A model generated the notes under the pieces. It was not told where the DNA came from. It made no database searches and saw only the letters and a list, made by a program, of their open reading frames with translations. A program made the position numbers and the translations under genes. Below are positions 7,866-19,119 of a stretch of DNA of 44,836 nt, piece by piece. How positions within the stretch are numbered: position 1 is the stretch's first letter; every line of letters begins with the position of its first letter. The stretch comes from Pseudomonadota bacterium (lineage in GTDB: Bacteria > Myxococcota_A > Polyangia > GCA-2747355): positions 1 through 44,836 of the forward strand of contig JADJDT010000028.1 of assembly GCA_016702545.1 (NCBI GenBank). The letters run 5' to 3'.

Positions 7866-8678
7866 ATGAGGACCATGGGACGATCCGCGACGATCCTGCG
7901 CCTTGCGAGCCGCCACCCTGGCCCGCGGCTGGCCTTGGCCGTGGCGGCCGCCCTGGCGTTGGGGGCCTGCGAGCCGGGACCCGCACCCGGCGACCCGGGC
8001 GATCCGAGCGTCCCCTCGGGGCAGGATGCCGCCCTGCCGAACAGCACCCCCGCCCCCTACCCCGACGTGAACATCTGCCGCACCGACACCGTCGATAGCT
8101 GTGGCCAGTGCGCCTACCGCTGCCCGGGGCCCGACGACGCGACGACGATGCGCGCCTGCGAGGGCGGCCGCTGCGAGCTGGTCTGCCGCGGCACCTCCTA
8201 CGATCTCGACGGCGAGCTGAGCAACGGCTGCGAGACCCAGGACGACCTGGCGGAGCGACAGCTCACGGCGATCGACGACTGCGACAGCAGCGGGGGCAGC
8301 GTCAACGGCCGCATCCTCGCCGACACGCGCCGCCACACCGACGCCCCGACCTCGCGCGCCGACGGCGCCCCCGACACCTACCGCATCCCGATCGAGGATG
8401 GCGTCTGTTACATCGACCCGCAGATCACCGTGCAGGTGGTCAACGCCCCACCCGGCGCCGAGCTCGAGCTGCAGGCGCGCTTCGTCTGCGCCGACCGCGC
8501 GCAGGACTACCGGGCCGCCAACATCACCGTCGCCAACGGTCAATCGAAGACCGTGACAATCGACATGCCGACCTTCGCCCTCTGCAGCGGCACCGACAGC
8601 GGTGAGCTGATCCTCCAGGTCAGCAAGCGCGGCGGCCCAGCGCGCGAGGTCACCTACCTGCTGCGCTACCGGAGCTGA
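7866..8678 (+). CDS. Cys-rich lipoprotein of unknown function
   Basis: A 270-residue protein with a lipoprotein signal (hydrophobic stretch then LALGAC lipobox, Cys near residue 37), starting at ATG 7866 (ATG 7875 also possible). After the lipid site comes a Pro/Asp-rich linker, then a Cys-rich module (ICRTDTVDSCGQCAYRC, MRACEGGRCELVCR, NGCETQ) of the small disulfide-rich kind common in lipoproteins of large-genome delta-type bacteria. The C-terminal half (about 175-270) looks like a beta-sandwich (VQVVNAPPGAELELQARFVC, SGELILQVS). No enzyme motif is seen. Probably anchored to the outer or inner membrane. It stands alone, divergent from the TolC operon. Confidence 0.75.
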   Translation: MRTMGRSATILRLASRHPGPRLALAVAAALALGACEPGPAPGDPGDPSVPSGQDAALPNSTPAPYPDVNICRTDTVDSCGQCAYRCPGPDDATTMRACEGGRCELVCRGTSYDLDGELSNGCETQDDLAERQLTAIDDCDSSGGSVNGRILADTRRHTDAPTSRADGAPDTYRIPIEDGVCYIDPQITVQVVNAPPGAELELQARFVCADRAQDYRAANITVANGQSKTVTIDMPTFALCSGTDSGELILQVSKRGGPAREVTYLLRYRS

Positions 8679-8973
8679 GGGATGCGCTTCCACTCCGATA
8701 ATCGACGAGGATCCCGTGCGCGAACCCGACCGATCGGCAAGCGGAGTGTCCAGGCCCGAGCGGACGGACCGGGCCCAGGTCGAGCGGTGCCCGCGAGACC
8801 ATGGCGCGATCTGCTCCCGAGGCAGCGTTCGCGAAAATGCGCGCCGGGGTATGGATGTTGCTGTGCCCGAGGAGGGGTGAGTGGCGCCCGCGGCTGGCTC
8901 GGATCCCGGAAGCGTGGCAGATTCGCGGACACGAGTGCTGGCTGGGGCGCGGTCCCGCGGGAGGTGAGCTGAG
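8679..8973. other. intergenic gap, no gene recognised
   Basis: About 295 bases. Open frames here have random composition and no start with a ribosome site, and no RNA gene or repeat was recognised. Confidence 0.5.
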
Positions 8974-9675
8974 ATGAGGACGCTTGGGCTGCTGGCGATC
9001 GTGGTGGCCGTGGGGCTCTCGGCGGGCACGGGCGTGGCCGAGGCAGCGAGACCTTTCGGTTCCGGTTCACGCGAGCCTGGTCTTAATCGCGTGCGTGACG
9101 CCGCCGCCGCTGCCACGAAGCGTGCGAGGGCGGCCTGGCAGCGGCGGGCCGGCCAAGCGGGCACACGTGGCAACACGGCGCGCAAAGGGACGGACGGCAC
9201 GAAGGGCGGACAAGGGAGCAAGGCGAAGGGGAGTTCGCCCCCCGCCGAACAGCACGAGGCGGCGAGCACTCTCCCGCTCAACACCCGGGAGACGACCACG
9301 AAGCTCTCCTTCGACAACCACCGCGTACGCATCGGCCTCGCCGTGGCTGGCGTCCTGGCGGCGCTCGTGCTGGCGCCCAAGTTCACCATCGCCGTGGTCG
9401 GGGCGGGGGTCTTGGCCGCATTGGGCTATGCGCTGGTGCCCCCGCTGCTCGCGGCCATACAGCACGACGGCAGGGGCAACCGCTTCGACGTCTTCTCGGA
9501 GGCGCTGAAGGCGCACCTCACGGACACTGCCGCCGGGCTCAGTGCCCATGCCGATCGATTCCACGACGTCGGGCAGGGGGCGGGGAAGGCCTGGCACGGC
9601 ACGCTGAGCTGGCTCGGCGAGGCCCTCGGCGCGCTCGCCGGCAGCTCCGCCCGCCCCACCACGGCGTCGAAGTAG
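8974..9675 (+). CDS. exported protein with two hydrophobic helices, unknown
   Basis: A 233-residue protein with a clear signal peptide (MRTLGLLAIVVAVGLSAGTGVAEA, residues 1-24), a basic Gly/Lys/Thr-rich disordered part (about 25-105), and a hydrophobic block of two adjacent helices (about 120-160: LAVAGVLAALVLAPK, VVGAGVLAALGYALVPPLLAA), then an amphipathic tail. A GGAGGTGAG lies just before the ATG. No family recognised. The layout (signal, disordered basic linker, Ala/Gly/Val-rich membrane helices) resembles the unrelated-sequence protein at 19332, so both may belong to a group of small envelope proteins; this is only a shape resemblance. Confidence 0.65.
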   Translation: MRTLGLLAIVVAVGLSAGTGVAEAARPFGSGSREPGLNRVRDAAAAATKRARAAWQRRAGQAGTRGNTARKGTDGTKGGQGSKAKGSSPPAEQHEAASTLPLNTRETTTKLSFDNHRVRIGLAVAGVLAALVLAPKFTIAVVGAGVLAALGYALVPPLLAAIQHDGRGNRFDVFSEALKAHLTDTAAGLSAHADRFHDVGQGAGKAWHGTLSWLGEALGALAGSSARPTTASK

Positions 9676-9710
9676 GACCAAGGCAGCGGCCAGGGGAGCG
9701 GCGGGCTCGC

Positions 9711-11373
9711 GTGGCATCTTCATCCCAACCCATGCCGACGACCCAGCTCCGCCAAGGCCGCCGTGCAGCGAGCGCATGTGCCGTCGCGCTGCTGGCGCTG
9801 CTTTCGGGCGCGCGCGGTGCGCGGGCGGAGCGCGAGGGCTCGGGCCAGGAGGGCGGGCCGACGGCAAGCGACGCCGCCGCCCCGGCCCAGCCCCAGACGC
9901 TCAAGCTCTCGCTCAAGCGCTGCGCCGAGCTGGCGCTGCAGTTCAATCCGCGGCTGCGTGAGGCCGTGCTCGAGATCGCGGACCGCGAGCGCAAGCTGAC
10001 GAACGAGCGCGGCGCCTGGGTACCAACCTTCAGCGCGACGGGCATGGTCAAGCGTGAGGTCGTCGGCGAGCCCTTCGCCTTCAACGATCCCCGCGGGCGC
10101 TTCACCAACACGGGTCCCGGCTTCGAGGCCGGCATCAAGGGGCTGGCGCCGCTGGGGACCACCTATGGCGTCAACGCCAGGTCCGAGCTGCTGTGGACCA
10201 CCCGCAACGCCGAGAGCATCTCGCCCCAATACCGTAACCGCCTGGGCGTCGAGCTGAGCCAGCCGCTGCTGCGCGGCTGGGGCGTGCCGACGGTGATGGC
10301 GGCGCAACACGCGGCGGAGCTCGAGCGCGAGGTCGCCCGCGGCAACGTGCGCGGCGTCGGCGACGACGCGCTGCTCGAGATCGCGCGCGCCTACTGGGAA
10401 CTCTACGTCCAATACGATCTGCTCAACCTGCAGCGCGGGGGCTTCGATTACTTCCAGAAGCAGATCGACCGTGCGCGCAGCGCGCGCCCGCGCAACGCTG
10501 ACGGGATCACCCGCGCCTACGAGACCCTGATCGCCCACCAGCACAACGTCATCGCCTACACGATCCAGTACATCCTGCGCGGCGAGCGCCAGCTCCTGGC
10601 GCAGATGTACCTGACCGACGGCGGCCGCCGCGCGTCGATCGCGCTCGATCAGCGCATCTTCCCCACCGATCGTCCGGCGCCCCAGCCCGAGCAGCGCTCG
10701 CTCGACGAGCTGATCGCGCGCGCCTATGCCCGCCGACCCGAGGTCCGCGCGGCCAACGACAAGCTGCGCGCGCAAGAGCTGATCGTCGCCGCCGAGGGCA
10801 ACCGCTCGCGACCCGCCCTCGACCTCGTGCTCAACGCTGGCCTCGCCTCCTTCACCGGCGAGGGGCCGCGCGGGCGAGCCCGGCCACGATCTGGTCACCA
10901 ATCTGCCGCACCCCGATATCAGCGGGCTCTACGGTAACGCCTGGGCGCAGGTCTTCCAGGGCCGCATGCCCTATGTCGAGGCGGGGCTGCGCTTCGAGCT
11001 GCCGATCGCTGCCGGGGTGCGCCGCAACAAGCTGCGCGAGGCGGAGATCGAGCGCGATCGCCTGCGCGTCAAGCTCTGGGCGCTCAAGTCGCGCGTGGCG
11101 CTCGAGGTGCGCGACGCCTACATGCGGCTGCAGCATCAGGGCCGCATGCTCGAGATCGCGCGTGACGCCTTCGACCGCGTCGCCAAGCAGAAGGACCAGG
11201 CCCTCGAGGAGGCCTTCGCCGGCCGCGGCGAGGTCGGCCAGCTCCAGTGGGCCGAGGAGTTCGTCGGTCGGCTGATCGGCGGCCCGAGCTGGAGCGCCAA
11301 GGACTACATGATCGTCCAGGCCGAGCTGTGGCGCGCTCTCGGCGAGCTGCGCGACCAGCTCGGCGTGAAGTAG
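9711..11373 (+). CDS. TolC-like outer-membrane protein, one frameshift
   Basis: About 553 residues once the frame change is bridged. It starts at GTG 9711 with an upstream GGGGAGC; a signal peptide (ACAVALLALLSGARGARA) is followed by the OEP opening LSLKRCAELALQFNPRLREAVLEI. Long amphipathic helices and a repeated second half (RAYARRPEVRAANDKLRAQELIV..., then LPIAAGVRRNKLREAEIERDR) fit the TolC fold. The frame breaks between about 10860 and 10880 in gaggggccgcgcgggcg: the first frame ends at 10937, while the second continues GEPGHDLVTNLPHPDISGLYGNAWAQ to the stop at 11373. Unlike the TolC at 6263 it has no adaptor or ATPase beside it. A consensus error is the simplest explanation of the break. 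Confidence 0.8.
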
Positions 11374-11453
11374 GGCCCACCCGGCGTCGTTCCACGCGCG
11401 CCGTCCTTCCGCCCGTTCGGTGCTGAAGCCCCGCTCTTGTTGAGCCTCGTTCG

Positions 11454-11479
11454 TCATGATAGATCATGATTGCTCATGA
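11454..11479. promoter_or_regulatory. triple TCATGA operator candidate upstream of the TA pair
   Basis: The palindromic hexamer TCATGA occurs at 11454, 11464 and 11474, exactly 10 bp (one helical turn) apart, ending 26 bases before the antitoxin ATG. This phasing is what ribbon-helix-helix dimers need to bind side by side on one face. A weak promoter (TTGTTG...TAGATC) may overlap it. Autoregulation by the antitoxin is inferred. Confidence 0.65.
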
Positions 11480-11504
11480 GAGAGCGTCAGAGCGGAGGCG
11501 TACG

Positions 11505-11714
11505 ATGCCTGCAGTGCAAAAGGTGGCGAGCTTCTCCACGACGATGAGCAAGTCTACCAAGGACCTGCTCGAGCGCTTCTGCAAACAGCGCGGCCTGCGC
11601 ATGAACCACCTGGTCGAGCAGGCGATCCTCGAGCACCTGGAAGACGAGATGGATCGCGAGCTGATCGAGTCGCGCGAGCTCGAGCCCCTGATCGAGTGGA
11701 AGCGGCATGGCTGA
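11505..11714 (+). CDS. ribbon-helix-helix-like antitoxin
   Basis: A 69-residue protein starting at ATG 11505, with CGGAGG 7 bases upstream. The N-terminal beta-like strand (VASFSTTMSKSTKDLLERFCKQ) followed by two helices (GLRMNHLVEQAILEHLEDEM) is the RHH pattern of CopG/ParD/RelB-type antitoxins: a DNA-binding N-terminus and an acidic C-terminal arm (DRELIESRELEPLIEWKRHG) that would wrap the toxin. It overlaps the toxin gene by 8 bases. It would bind and neutralise the toxin and repress the operon through the TCATGA boxes. Confidence 0.82.
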   Translation: MPAVQKVASFSTTMSKSTKDLLERFCKQRGLRMNHLVEQAILEHLEDEMDRELIESRELEPLIEWKRHG

Positions 11715-11985
11715 ACGGCGCTACAAGGTCGCCTTTCAGCGTTCGGCCTTCAAGGAGTACCAGGCGCTGCCGAAGCCGATCCGCGCGCGGGTCGACGAGG
11801 TGCTCAGCGTACTGAGCATCAACCCGCTCTCGGAGGTCTTGAAGTTCAAGAAGCTCCGCGGCAAGGACAATCACTACCGCGTTCGCATCGGGGACTACCG
11901 CGTGATCTATGCCGTGCAGGGCGACGTGCTGCTCGTGCGCGTCATCCGCATCGGCAACCGCAAGGACGTCTACCGCCACTTCTGA
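11707..11985 (+). CDS. RelE/ParE-superfamily toxin
   Basis: A 92-residue protein typical of RelE toxins: N-terminal YKVAFQRSAFKEYQALPKPI, then a central helix and the hallmark C-terminal strands LRGKDNHYRVRIGDYRVIYAVQ and VLLVRVIRIGNRKDVYRHF. The RVR.GDYR motif carries the Arg/Tyr residues that RelE-type mRNA interferases use in the ribosomal A site, and the C-terminal Tyr-Arg is retained, favouring RelE over ParE (gyrase poison). The two cannot be told apart with certainty here. It follows and overlaps its antitoxin. Confidence 0.9.
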   Translation: MAERRYKVAFQRSAFKEYQALPKPIRARVDEVLSVLSINPLSEVLKFKKLRGKDNHYRVRIGDYRVIYAVQGDVLLVRVIRIGNRKDVYRHF

Positions 11986-12052
11986 AGCGAGCGGCGGGCC
12001 GCCCGGCGCCCCATCCCACAGCGGTCCAGCAAGGCCGTCGACCGTCGTCCTC

Positions 12053-12193
12053 GGAGACCGCTGGGAAATGTCGCGAGCCGCCCGAGCGCAAGGCGCGGCG
12101 AGCACCGGAACGGAACGTACGGGCTGGTACGTGAGCACCGGAGCGCAGCCGCAACGCAGCGATCGGGTGGCGCAGCAATTTCCCAGCGGTCTC

Positions 12194-12194
<1 letters not shown>
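12053..12194. repeat. MITE-like repeat, copy A, with perfect 17-bp terminal inverted repeats
   Basis: The ends 12053-12069 (ggagaccgctgggaaat) and 12178-12194 are perfect inverted repeats, 142 bp end to end. Inside is a CGTAC..GTACG hairpin (about 12114-12132) and a gcaacgcag segment also present in copies C and D. The right end touches the TAG stop of the minus-strand AAA gene (12194-12196). No coding potential. The remaining 11986-12052 shows nothing. Confidence 0.8.
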
Positions 12195-14871
<2,677 letters not shown>

Positions 14872-14875
<4 letters not shown>

Positions 14876-15717
14876 CGCGAGACCGTCTCCGCGCTGCCCG
14901 GCAGCCGCGCGTAGAGCCGCGCCAACAACGCCTGCTCCACCGCACGAAACTCGGGGGCCGCCTTGAGCGCCGGCGTGCGGTCGCCGAAGCTCGGCACCTC
15001 GACGCGCTCGACGATGCGCGCCGGCCGGGGCGTCAGCACGTAGCAGGTGTCGCCGACGTACACCGCCTCGCTGACATCGTGCGTCACCAGGACGATCGTG
15101 GCGTCCTCGCGGCGCGCGATCTCGAGCAGCAACGTCTGCATCTCCCAGCGCGTCTGCGGATCGAGCGCGCCGAAGGGCTCGTCCATCAGCAGCAGCCGGG
15201 GCCGGTTGATCAGCGTGCGCGCGATCGCCACCCGCTGCTTCATCCCGCCGGAGAGGCTCTTCGGGTAGAGCTGGCGATAGTCGTAGAGGCCCACGAGCTG
15301 CAGGTAGTGCTCGACCTGCTCCTGGCGCTGGGCCTTCGGCACCCCCGCCAGGCGCAAGCCGTAGCCGACGTTCTCCGCCACCGTCAGCCAGCCGAAGGAC
15401 GTGTACTGCTGAAAGACCATGCCGCGGTCGCGGCCGACGCCCGTGACCGGCTGGCCGCCCACGCGCACCTCCCCACGGGTCGGCCGCAGCAGCCCGGCGA
15501 CGCTCTTCAGCACGGTCGACTTGCCGCAGCCCGAGGGGCCGAGCAGCACGACGATCTCGCCGACGCCGGGCTTGTCGGGCACCTGGAGGTCGATCCCACC
15601 GACGGCCTCGATCGCCGCGCCCTCGCGCGTGACGTAGCTGACGTGCAGCCCCGCGAGCTCGAGCTTGAGCGGGACCCCCGCCGGCGTTGGCTGCGCCGCA
15701 GCGCCGGCCGCGCTCAC
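14872..15717 (-). CDS. ABC importer ATPase (NrtD/SsuB/TauB type)
   Basis: A 281-residue ATPase with Walker A GPSGCGKST, Q-loop VFQQYTSFGWLTVAENV, signature LSGGMKQRVAIARTL, Walker B LLLMDEPFGALDP and H-loop VTHDVSEAVYVGD. The sequence around the Q-loop and the H-loop is that of the nitrate/sulfonate/taurine importer group. The start is GTG 15717, overlapping the permease stop as GTGA; an open frame continues further upstream but only in the shadow of the permease. It would energise the permease at 15714 for the substrate-binding protein at 16538. Substrate unknown: the family spans nitrate, sulfonates and thiamine precursors. Confidence 0.93.
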
Positions 15718-16541
15718 GCGGCCTCCCGCCAGCGGAAGAGCAGCCGCGCCGCCGCTCGAATCACCGCATCGGTGAGCAACCCGATCCCGCCGATCACGAC
15801 CAGCCCGGCGAAGCTCCAGGCGGGCCGGCTGTGCGTGCGCGCCAGCTCGACCATGTAGCCCAGGCCGTGCTGCGGGTTCACCGCCTCGGCCAGAATCACG
15901 TAGGTCCAGGCGATCGCGTTCATCACGCGGAAGGAGTCGAAGATCTCCGGCAGCGCCGCGGGCACCAGCACGGTGCGGATCACCTGCATGCGCGAGGCAC
16001 CGAGCGTGCGCGCGGTCTGGACCAGCTCGTCGGGCACCGCCTTGATCGCGCTGACCACCACCGGCAGCAGGTAGACGAAGGTGCCAAGGAAGAGGAAGGC
16101 GATCTTCTGGCTCTCGAAGATGCCGAACCAGAGGATCAAGAGCGGAATGAAGGCGGAGATCGGCATGTAACGCAGCGGCGCGACGATCGGCTCGAAGACC
16201 GCCTCGATCGGGGCGAAGGCGCCCATCAGGATGCCGAGCGGGAAGGCCACGGCCGCGGCCAGCGCGAAGGCCACGAGGATGCGCCGCGTCGAGATCCAGA
16301 TCGCCAGCGCGAGATCGTGCTCGATGAAGAGCTGCAGCGTGCCCTTGATCACCGCGCTCGGTGAGGGCAGGAAGTCGGCCGAGACCAGGCCCCCGTAAGA
16401 GAGCAAGCACCAGGCGCCGAGGAAGAGCGCCGGCGAGACGACGGCCAGCAGCAGCCGCTGCGAGCGCCGCAGGGGCACGCGAATGGCGAAGAGGTCCTCG
16501 GCCGGAGCCGCGCGGCGGTCGGGCGCGGAGCGCATGCTCAC
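15714..16541 (-). CDS. ABC importer permease (NrtB/SsuC type)
   Basis: A 275-residue integral membrane protein with about six helices (for example LLLAVVSPALFLGAWCLLSYG and ILVAFALAAAVAFPLGILMGA) and the EAA loop of BPD-type permeases (VQTARTLGASRMQVIRTVLVPAALPEI) that contacts the ATPase. Start GTG 16541 overlaps the upstream stop as GTGA (a downstream ATG two codons later is also possible). The family is that of nitrate/sulfonate/taurine permeases. It forms one translational chain with the binding protein before it and the ATPase after it. Confidence 0.93.
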   Translation of the reverse strand: MSMRSAPDRRAAPAEDLFAIRVPLRRSQRLLLAVVSPALFLGAWCLLSYGGLVSADFLPSPSAVIKGTLQLFIEHDLALAIWISTRRILVAFALAAAVAFPLGILMGAFAPIEAVFEPIVAPLRYMPISAFIPLLILWFGIFESQKIAFLFLGTFVYLLPVVVSAIKAVPDELVQTARTLGASRMQVIRTVLVPAALPEIFDSFRVMNAIAWTYVILAEAVNPQHGLGYMVELARTHSRPAWSFAGLVVIGGIGLLTDAVIRAAARLLFRWREAA

Positions 16542-18148
16542 GGCGCCGCGAGGATGACCTTGATGTCCGTGCGGCGGTTGAGCTGCCGTCCGGCCTCGGT
16601 CTCGTTGCTGGCCACCGGCTGGTTCTCACCGTGGCCGATCGTCTGGAAGCGCGCGGCCTGCAGCGAGGGGAACTCGCGCACCAGGTAGTTGCGCACCGCC
16701 ACGGCGCGCCGCTGCGAGAGCGTGAGATTGACCGCTGCGCCGCCCGTGGCGTCGGTGTTGCCCTCGACCCGCAGGTAGGTGTTGCCGAAGGCGACCATCG
16801 TCTCGCCGAGGGCATCGAGCACGAAGTTACTGCCCTCCATGATCGTGTCGGAGCCCGGGGTGAAGTGGATCTGGATCGTCTTGTTGATGATCGCCCGGTC
16901 CTTGAGCGAGGGCGCCTTGGCCGCCAGCTTGGGCTCCACCACCTGCTGGCCGGTGTAGCGCGGCGCGAGGCTCTGCAGGAAGCGGGTGTCGACCCAGTCC
17001 TTGGCGTCCACCGGTCGCGTCACGAGCCCCTTCTTGCGCCAGATGATGAACGCCGTGTCGAAGAGCGTGGCGAAGTGCGAGCGTCCGCCGCTCAGCCCGT
17101 AGAAGGCCGCGTTGTCGGCGTAGGGCGTCAGCTTGAGGCCGGAGAGCATGCCGCTGACCGTCTCGGCGTCGAGCTTGAGCGCCTCGCCGACGATCAGCTG
17201 GCTGGACGTCGGGTCCTCGCGCAGCAGCTCGATGCCCTGCAGCCAGCCCTGGACGAAGGCCTGTAGGCTCGTCGGCGCCTGGTCGATCAGCTCCTGCCGC
17301 GCCACCAGCGTGTCGGCAATGACGTGCGTCGCCGCCGCCGTCGAGATCAGCACGTGCGCCTCGCCGCCGCGCGCGGCCACGGCACCGGAGAGGTCCGGCT
17401 CCCAGGTCACGGCCGCTTCGACGCGCTTGGCCTTGAACATCGCCGCCGCCGCCGGCGCGTCCTGCGTGAAGACCAGGCCCTTCTCGATCGCGGCGCGCTC
17501 CTCGCCGCTGAGCCCCGACTGGCTCAGCAAGAAGAGCAACAGGAAGTGCGAGGGCGTGAACTGCGTGCAGGCGATCGTCTTGCCGCGCAGGTCCTCGACC
17601 GACTTGATCGACGACAAGGCCACGATGCCGTCGCCGCCGCGGCTCCAGTCCTGAAGAATGATCGACTTGGCCGCCACGCCGCTCTCGCTCAGCAGCGAGG
17701 CCTCGCGCGCCCAGTTGTCGACCGTGTCCCACATCAGGTCGATGTCGCCCTTCTTGAAGGCCGCCAGCTTGGCCGCCGGGTCCTCGAGCAGCACGAACTT
17801 CACCGCCAGGCCGAGCTGCTTGCTGTAGAGCGAGCGCTCGCTCGGCTCGAGCCCGCGGTTGAAGACGATGCCCGGCGCGTGCCCGGCCCAGGTGTTGATG
17901 CCGACGACCAGCGGCCGCGCCAGCCGCCCGCCGCCGACGGTCGCCACCGTGACCCCGGCTGCGGTGGCGTTACGCGCCGGGTCGGCCGGCGCGCGGCCCA
18001 GCGCCTCGAAGTCGCCCTTCGACACCGAGTCGGCCGGTCGCGTCGCGCTGCCCGCGGCCGGCGCCTCGCTGCTGCGGCCCTCGGTCGCCCAGTCGCGCAC
18101 GCGCCCGCTGAAGCGCGCGTAGCCGACGTAGGCCAGCACCGCCAGCAC
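16538..18148 (-). CDS. NMT1/SsuA-like substrate-binding domain fused to an OmpA domain, 5' end uncertain
   Basis: At least 536 residues. An N-terminal membrane segment (VIVLAVLAYVGYARF) tethers it; a linker (about 15-80) leads to a type 2 periplasmic binding domain (about 80-400: VVGINTWAGHAPGIVFN, KKGDIDLMWDTVDNWA, DLRGKTIACTQFTPSHF, AAVTWEPDLSGAV) of the nitrate/sulfonate/NMT1 class. The C-terminus (about 415-536) is an OmpA-type peptidoglycan-binding domain (IHFTPGSDTIMEG, RVEGNTDATGGAAVNLTLSQ, GHGENQPVASN..NRRTDI). The fusion would hold the binding protein close to the cell wall next to its permease. The frame stays open upstream of GTG 18148 (..PFAKFFVT) into a G/C block, so the true start is probably lost there. 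It follows pspA and overlaps the permease gene. Confidence 0.88.
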   Translation of the reverse strand: MLAVLAYVGYARFSGRVRDWATEGRSSEAPAAGSATRPADSVSKGDFEALGRAPADPARNATAAGVTVATVGGGRLARPLVVGINTWAGHAPGIVFNRGLEPSERSLYSKQLGLAVKFVLLEDPAAKLAAFKKGDIDLMWDTVDNWAREASLLSESGVAAKSIILQDWSRGGDGIVALSSIKSVEDLRGKTIACTQFTPSHFLLLFLLSQSGLSGEERAAIEKGLVFTQDAPAAAAMFKAKRVEAAVTWEPDLSGAVAARGGEAHVLISTAAATHVIADTLVARQELIDQAPTSLQAFVQGWLQGIELLREDPTSSQLIVGEALKLDAETVSGMLSGLKLTPYADNAAFYGLSGGRSHFATLFDTAFIIWRKKGLVTRPVDAKDWVDTRFLQSLAPRYTGQQVVEPKLAAKAPSLKDRAIINKTIQIHFTPGSDTIMEGSNFVLDALGETMVAFGNTYLRVEGNTDATGGAAVNLTLSQRRAVAVRNYLVREFPSLQAARFQTIGHGENQPVASNETEAGRQLNRRTDIKVILAAP

Positions 18149-18185
18149 GATTACGGTGACAAAGAACTTGGCAAAAGGGTGGGCT

Positions 18186-18268
18186 CCGGCCCCCCCCCCC
18201 GCCGCCCCCCCCCAAACCGCCCCCCCGCCGCCCGGGGGGGGCGCGCCCGGGCCCGGCCGGGGGGGGCG
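18186..18268. repeat. low-complexity C/G block at the 5' end of the binding-protein gene
   Basis: Runs of 7-12 C followed by runs of 7-8 G with almost no A or T. The block replaces the place where the start codon and ribosome site of the OmpA-fused protein should be. Together with the similar block at 1555, it suggests low-quality consensus; a natural GC-extreme spacer cannot be excluded. Confidence 0.7.
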
Positions 18269-18318
18269 AAGGCGTGAGCTTCATCGATCGCGTTCCGTCG
18301 TCCTGCGGCTCGCGCGCG

Positions 18319-18350
18319 CGGCGGGCGGCGCAGCAATTTCCGCGGTCTCC
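18319..18350. repeat. MITE-like repeat, copy B (one end only)
   Basis: The segment ggcgcagcaatttccgcggtctcc matches the right end of copy A (ggcgcagcaatttcccagcggtctcc) except for two missing bases. As in copy A, it abuts a TAG stop, here that of the PspA-like gene (18350-18352). The rest of the element (18269-18318) is diverged or truncated next to the G/C block. Confidence 0.65.
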
Positions 18351-19048
18351 TACAGGGTGCGCTGCGCACCCTGCGCGCGCGCCGCCTTCAGCTTCTCCCA
18401 CTCGTCGCCGGCGGTCACGCTGCCCGCCGACTGCCGCAGCTTGGCCAGGCGCGTGTCGAGATCGCTCGACCCCAGCTCCTGCCCCAGATTGGCCTCGGCG
18501 ACGGCCGTCTTGATGTGGTCGCGCACGCCCTCGAGCGCCTTGACCTCGGCATCGACCGACAGCCCTTCGAGCTGCTCCTGGATGCGCAGCCGCGCCTGCG
18601 CGCTGGCGAGCTTGCCCAGCATCCGATCCTTCTCCGCCTTGAGCTTGCCGATCTCGCTCTGCACCTGCAGCAGGCTCGCCTTGGCGCCATCGGCGTCGCC
18701 GACCGCCTGGCTCAGCTCGGCCTCGAGCTCGGCGATCTGCTCGACCAGCGCCTGCTTCTTCTGGATCAACACCAGGCCGAGGTCCTTCTGATCGGTCGCC
18801 AGCGCGGCCCCGAGATCGACCTCGACCTGCTTCAGCTCGGTCCGCGCGCTCTCCAGCCGCGCCGTCAAATCATCGCGCCGCCGAATGATGCCCGCCGTCG
18901 CCTTCTTCAGCGCCGCGAACTTCTCCACCATCGCGTTGATCGCATTTTCGTAGGCGATCTCCGGATGGCCCTTCTCGAGATCCGAGACCCACAGGCTGAG
19001 AAAGCCGCGCCACAGATTGTAGAGACGAGCGCCGATGCCACTGGCCAC
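18350..19048 (-). CDS. pspA: PspA/IM30 (ESCRT-III-like) protein
   Basis: A 232-residue protein, the usual PspA length, predicted almost wholly helical. It opens with an amphipathic helix 0 (ARLYNLWRGFLSLWVSDLEKG) for membrane binding, then NPE-like ENAINAMVEKFAALKKATAGI, then long coiled coils to residue 190 and a short tail. This is the PspA/Vipp1 layout; these proteins form ESCRT-III-like polymers that bind and reshape stressed inner membrane. GTG 19048 is chosen because GAGGAGG lies 7-8 bases upstream; the longer frame adds an unrelated Arg-rich piece. It is first in the operon with the OmpA-fused binding protein, ABC importer and AAA ATPase, and lies behind a sigma70-like promoter. No pspB/C/F genes are near. 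Confidence 0.85.
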   Translation of the reverse strand: MASGIGARLYNLWRGFLSLWVSDLEKGHPEIAYENAINAMVEKFAALKKATAGIIRRRDDLTARLESARTELKQVEVDLGAALATDQKDLGLVLIQKKQALVEQIAELEAELSQAVGDADGAKASLLQVQSEIGKLKAEKDRMLGKLASAQARLRIQEQLEGLSVDAEVKALEGVRDHIKTAVAEANLGQELGSSDLDTRLAKLRQSAGSVTAGDEWEKLKAARAQGAQRTL

Positions 19049-19119
19049 TGCTGTCCTCCTCGCGGGGCGCACTCCGTCCCGCACGGCAACGCCGCGCCGG
19101 CCCGGGTTCCCGGCGCCCG

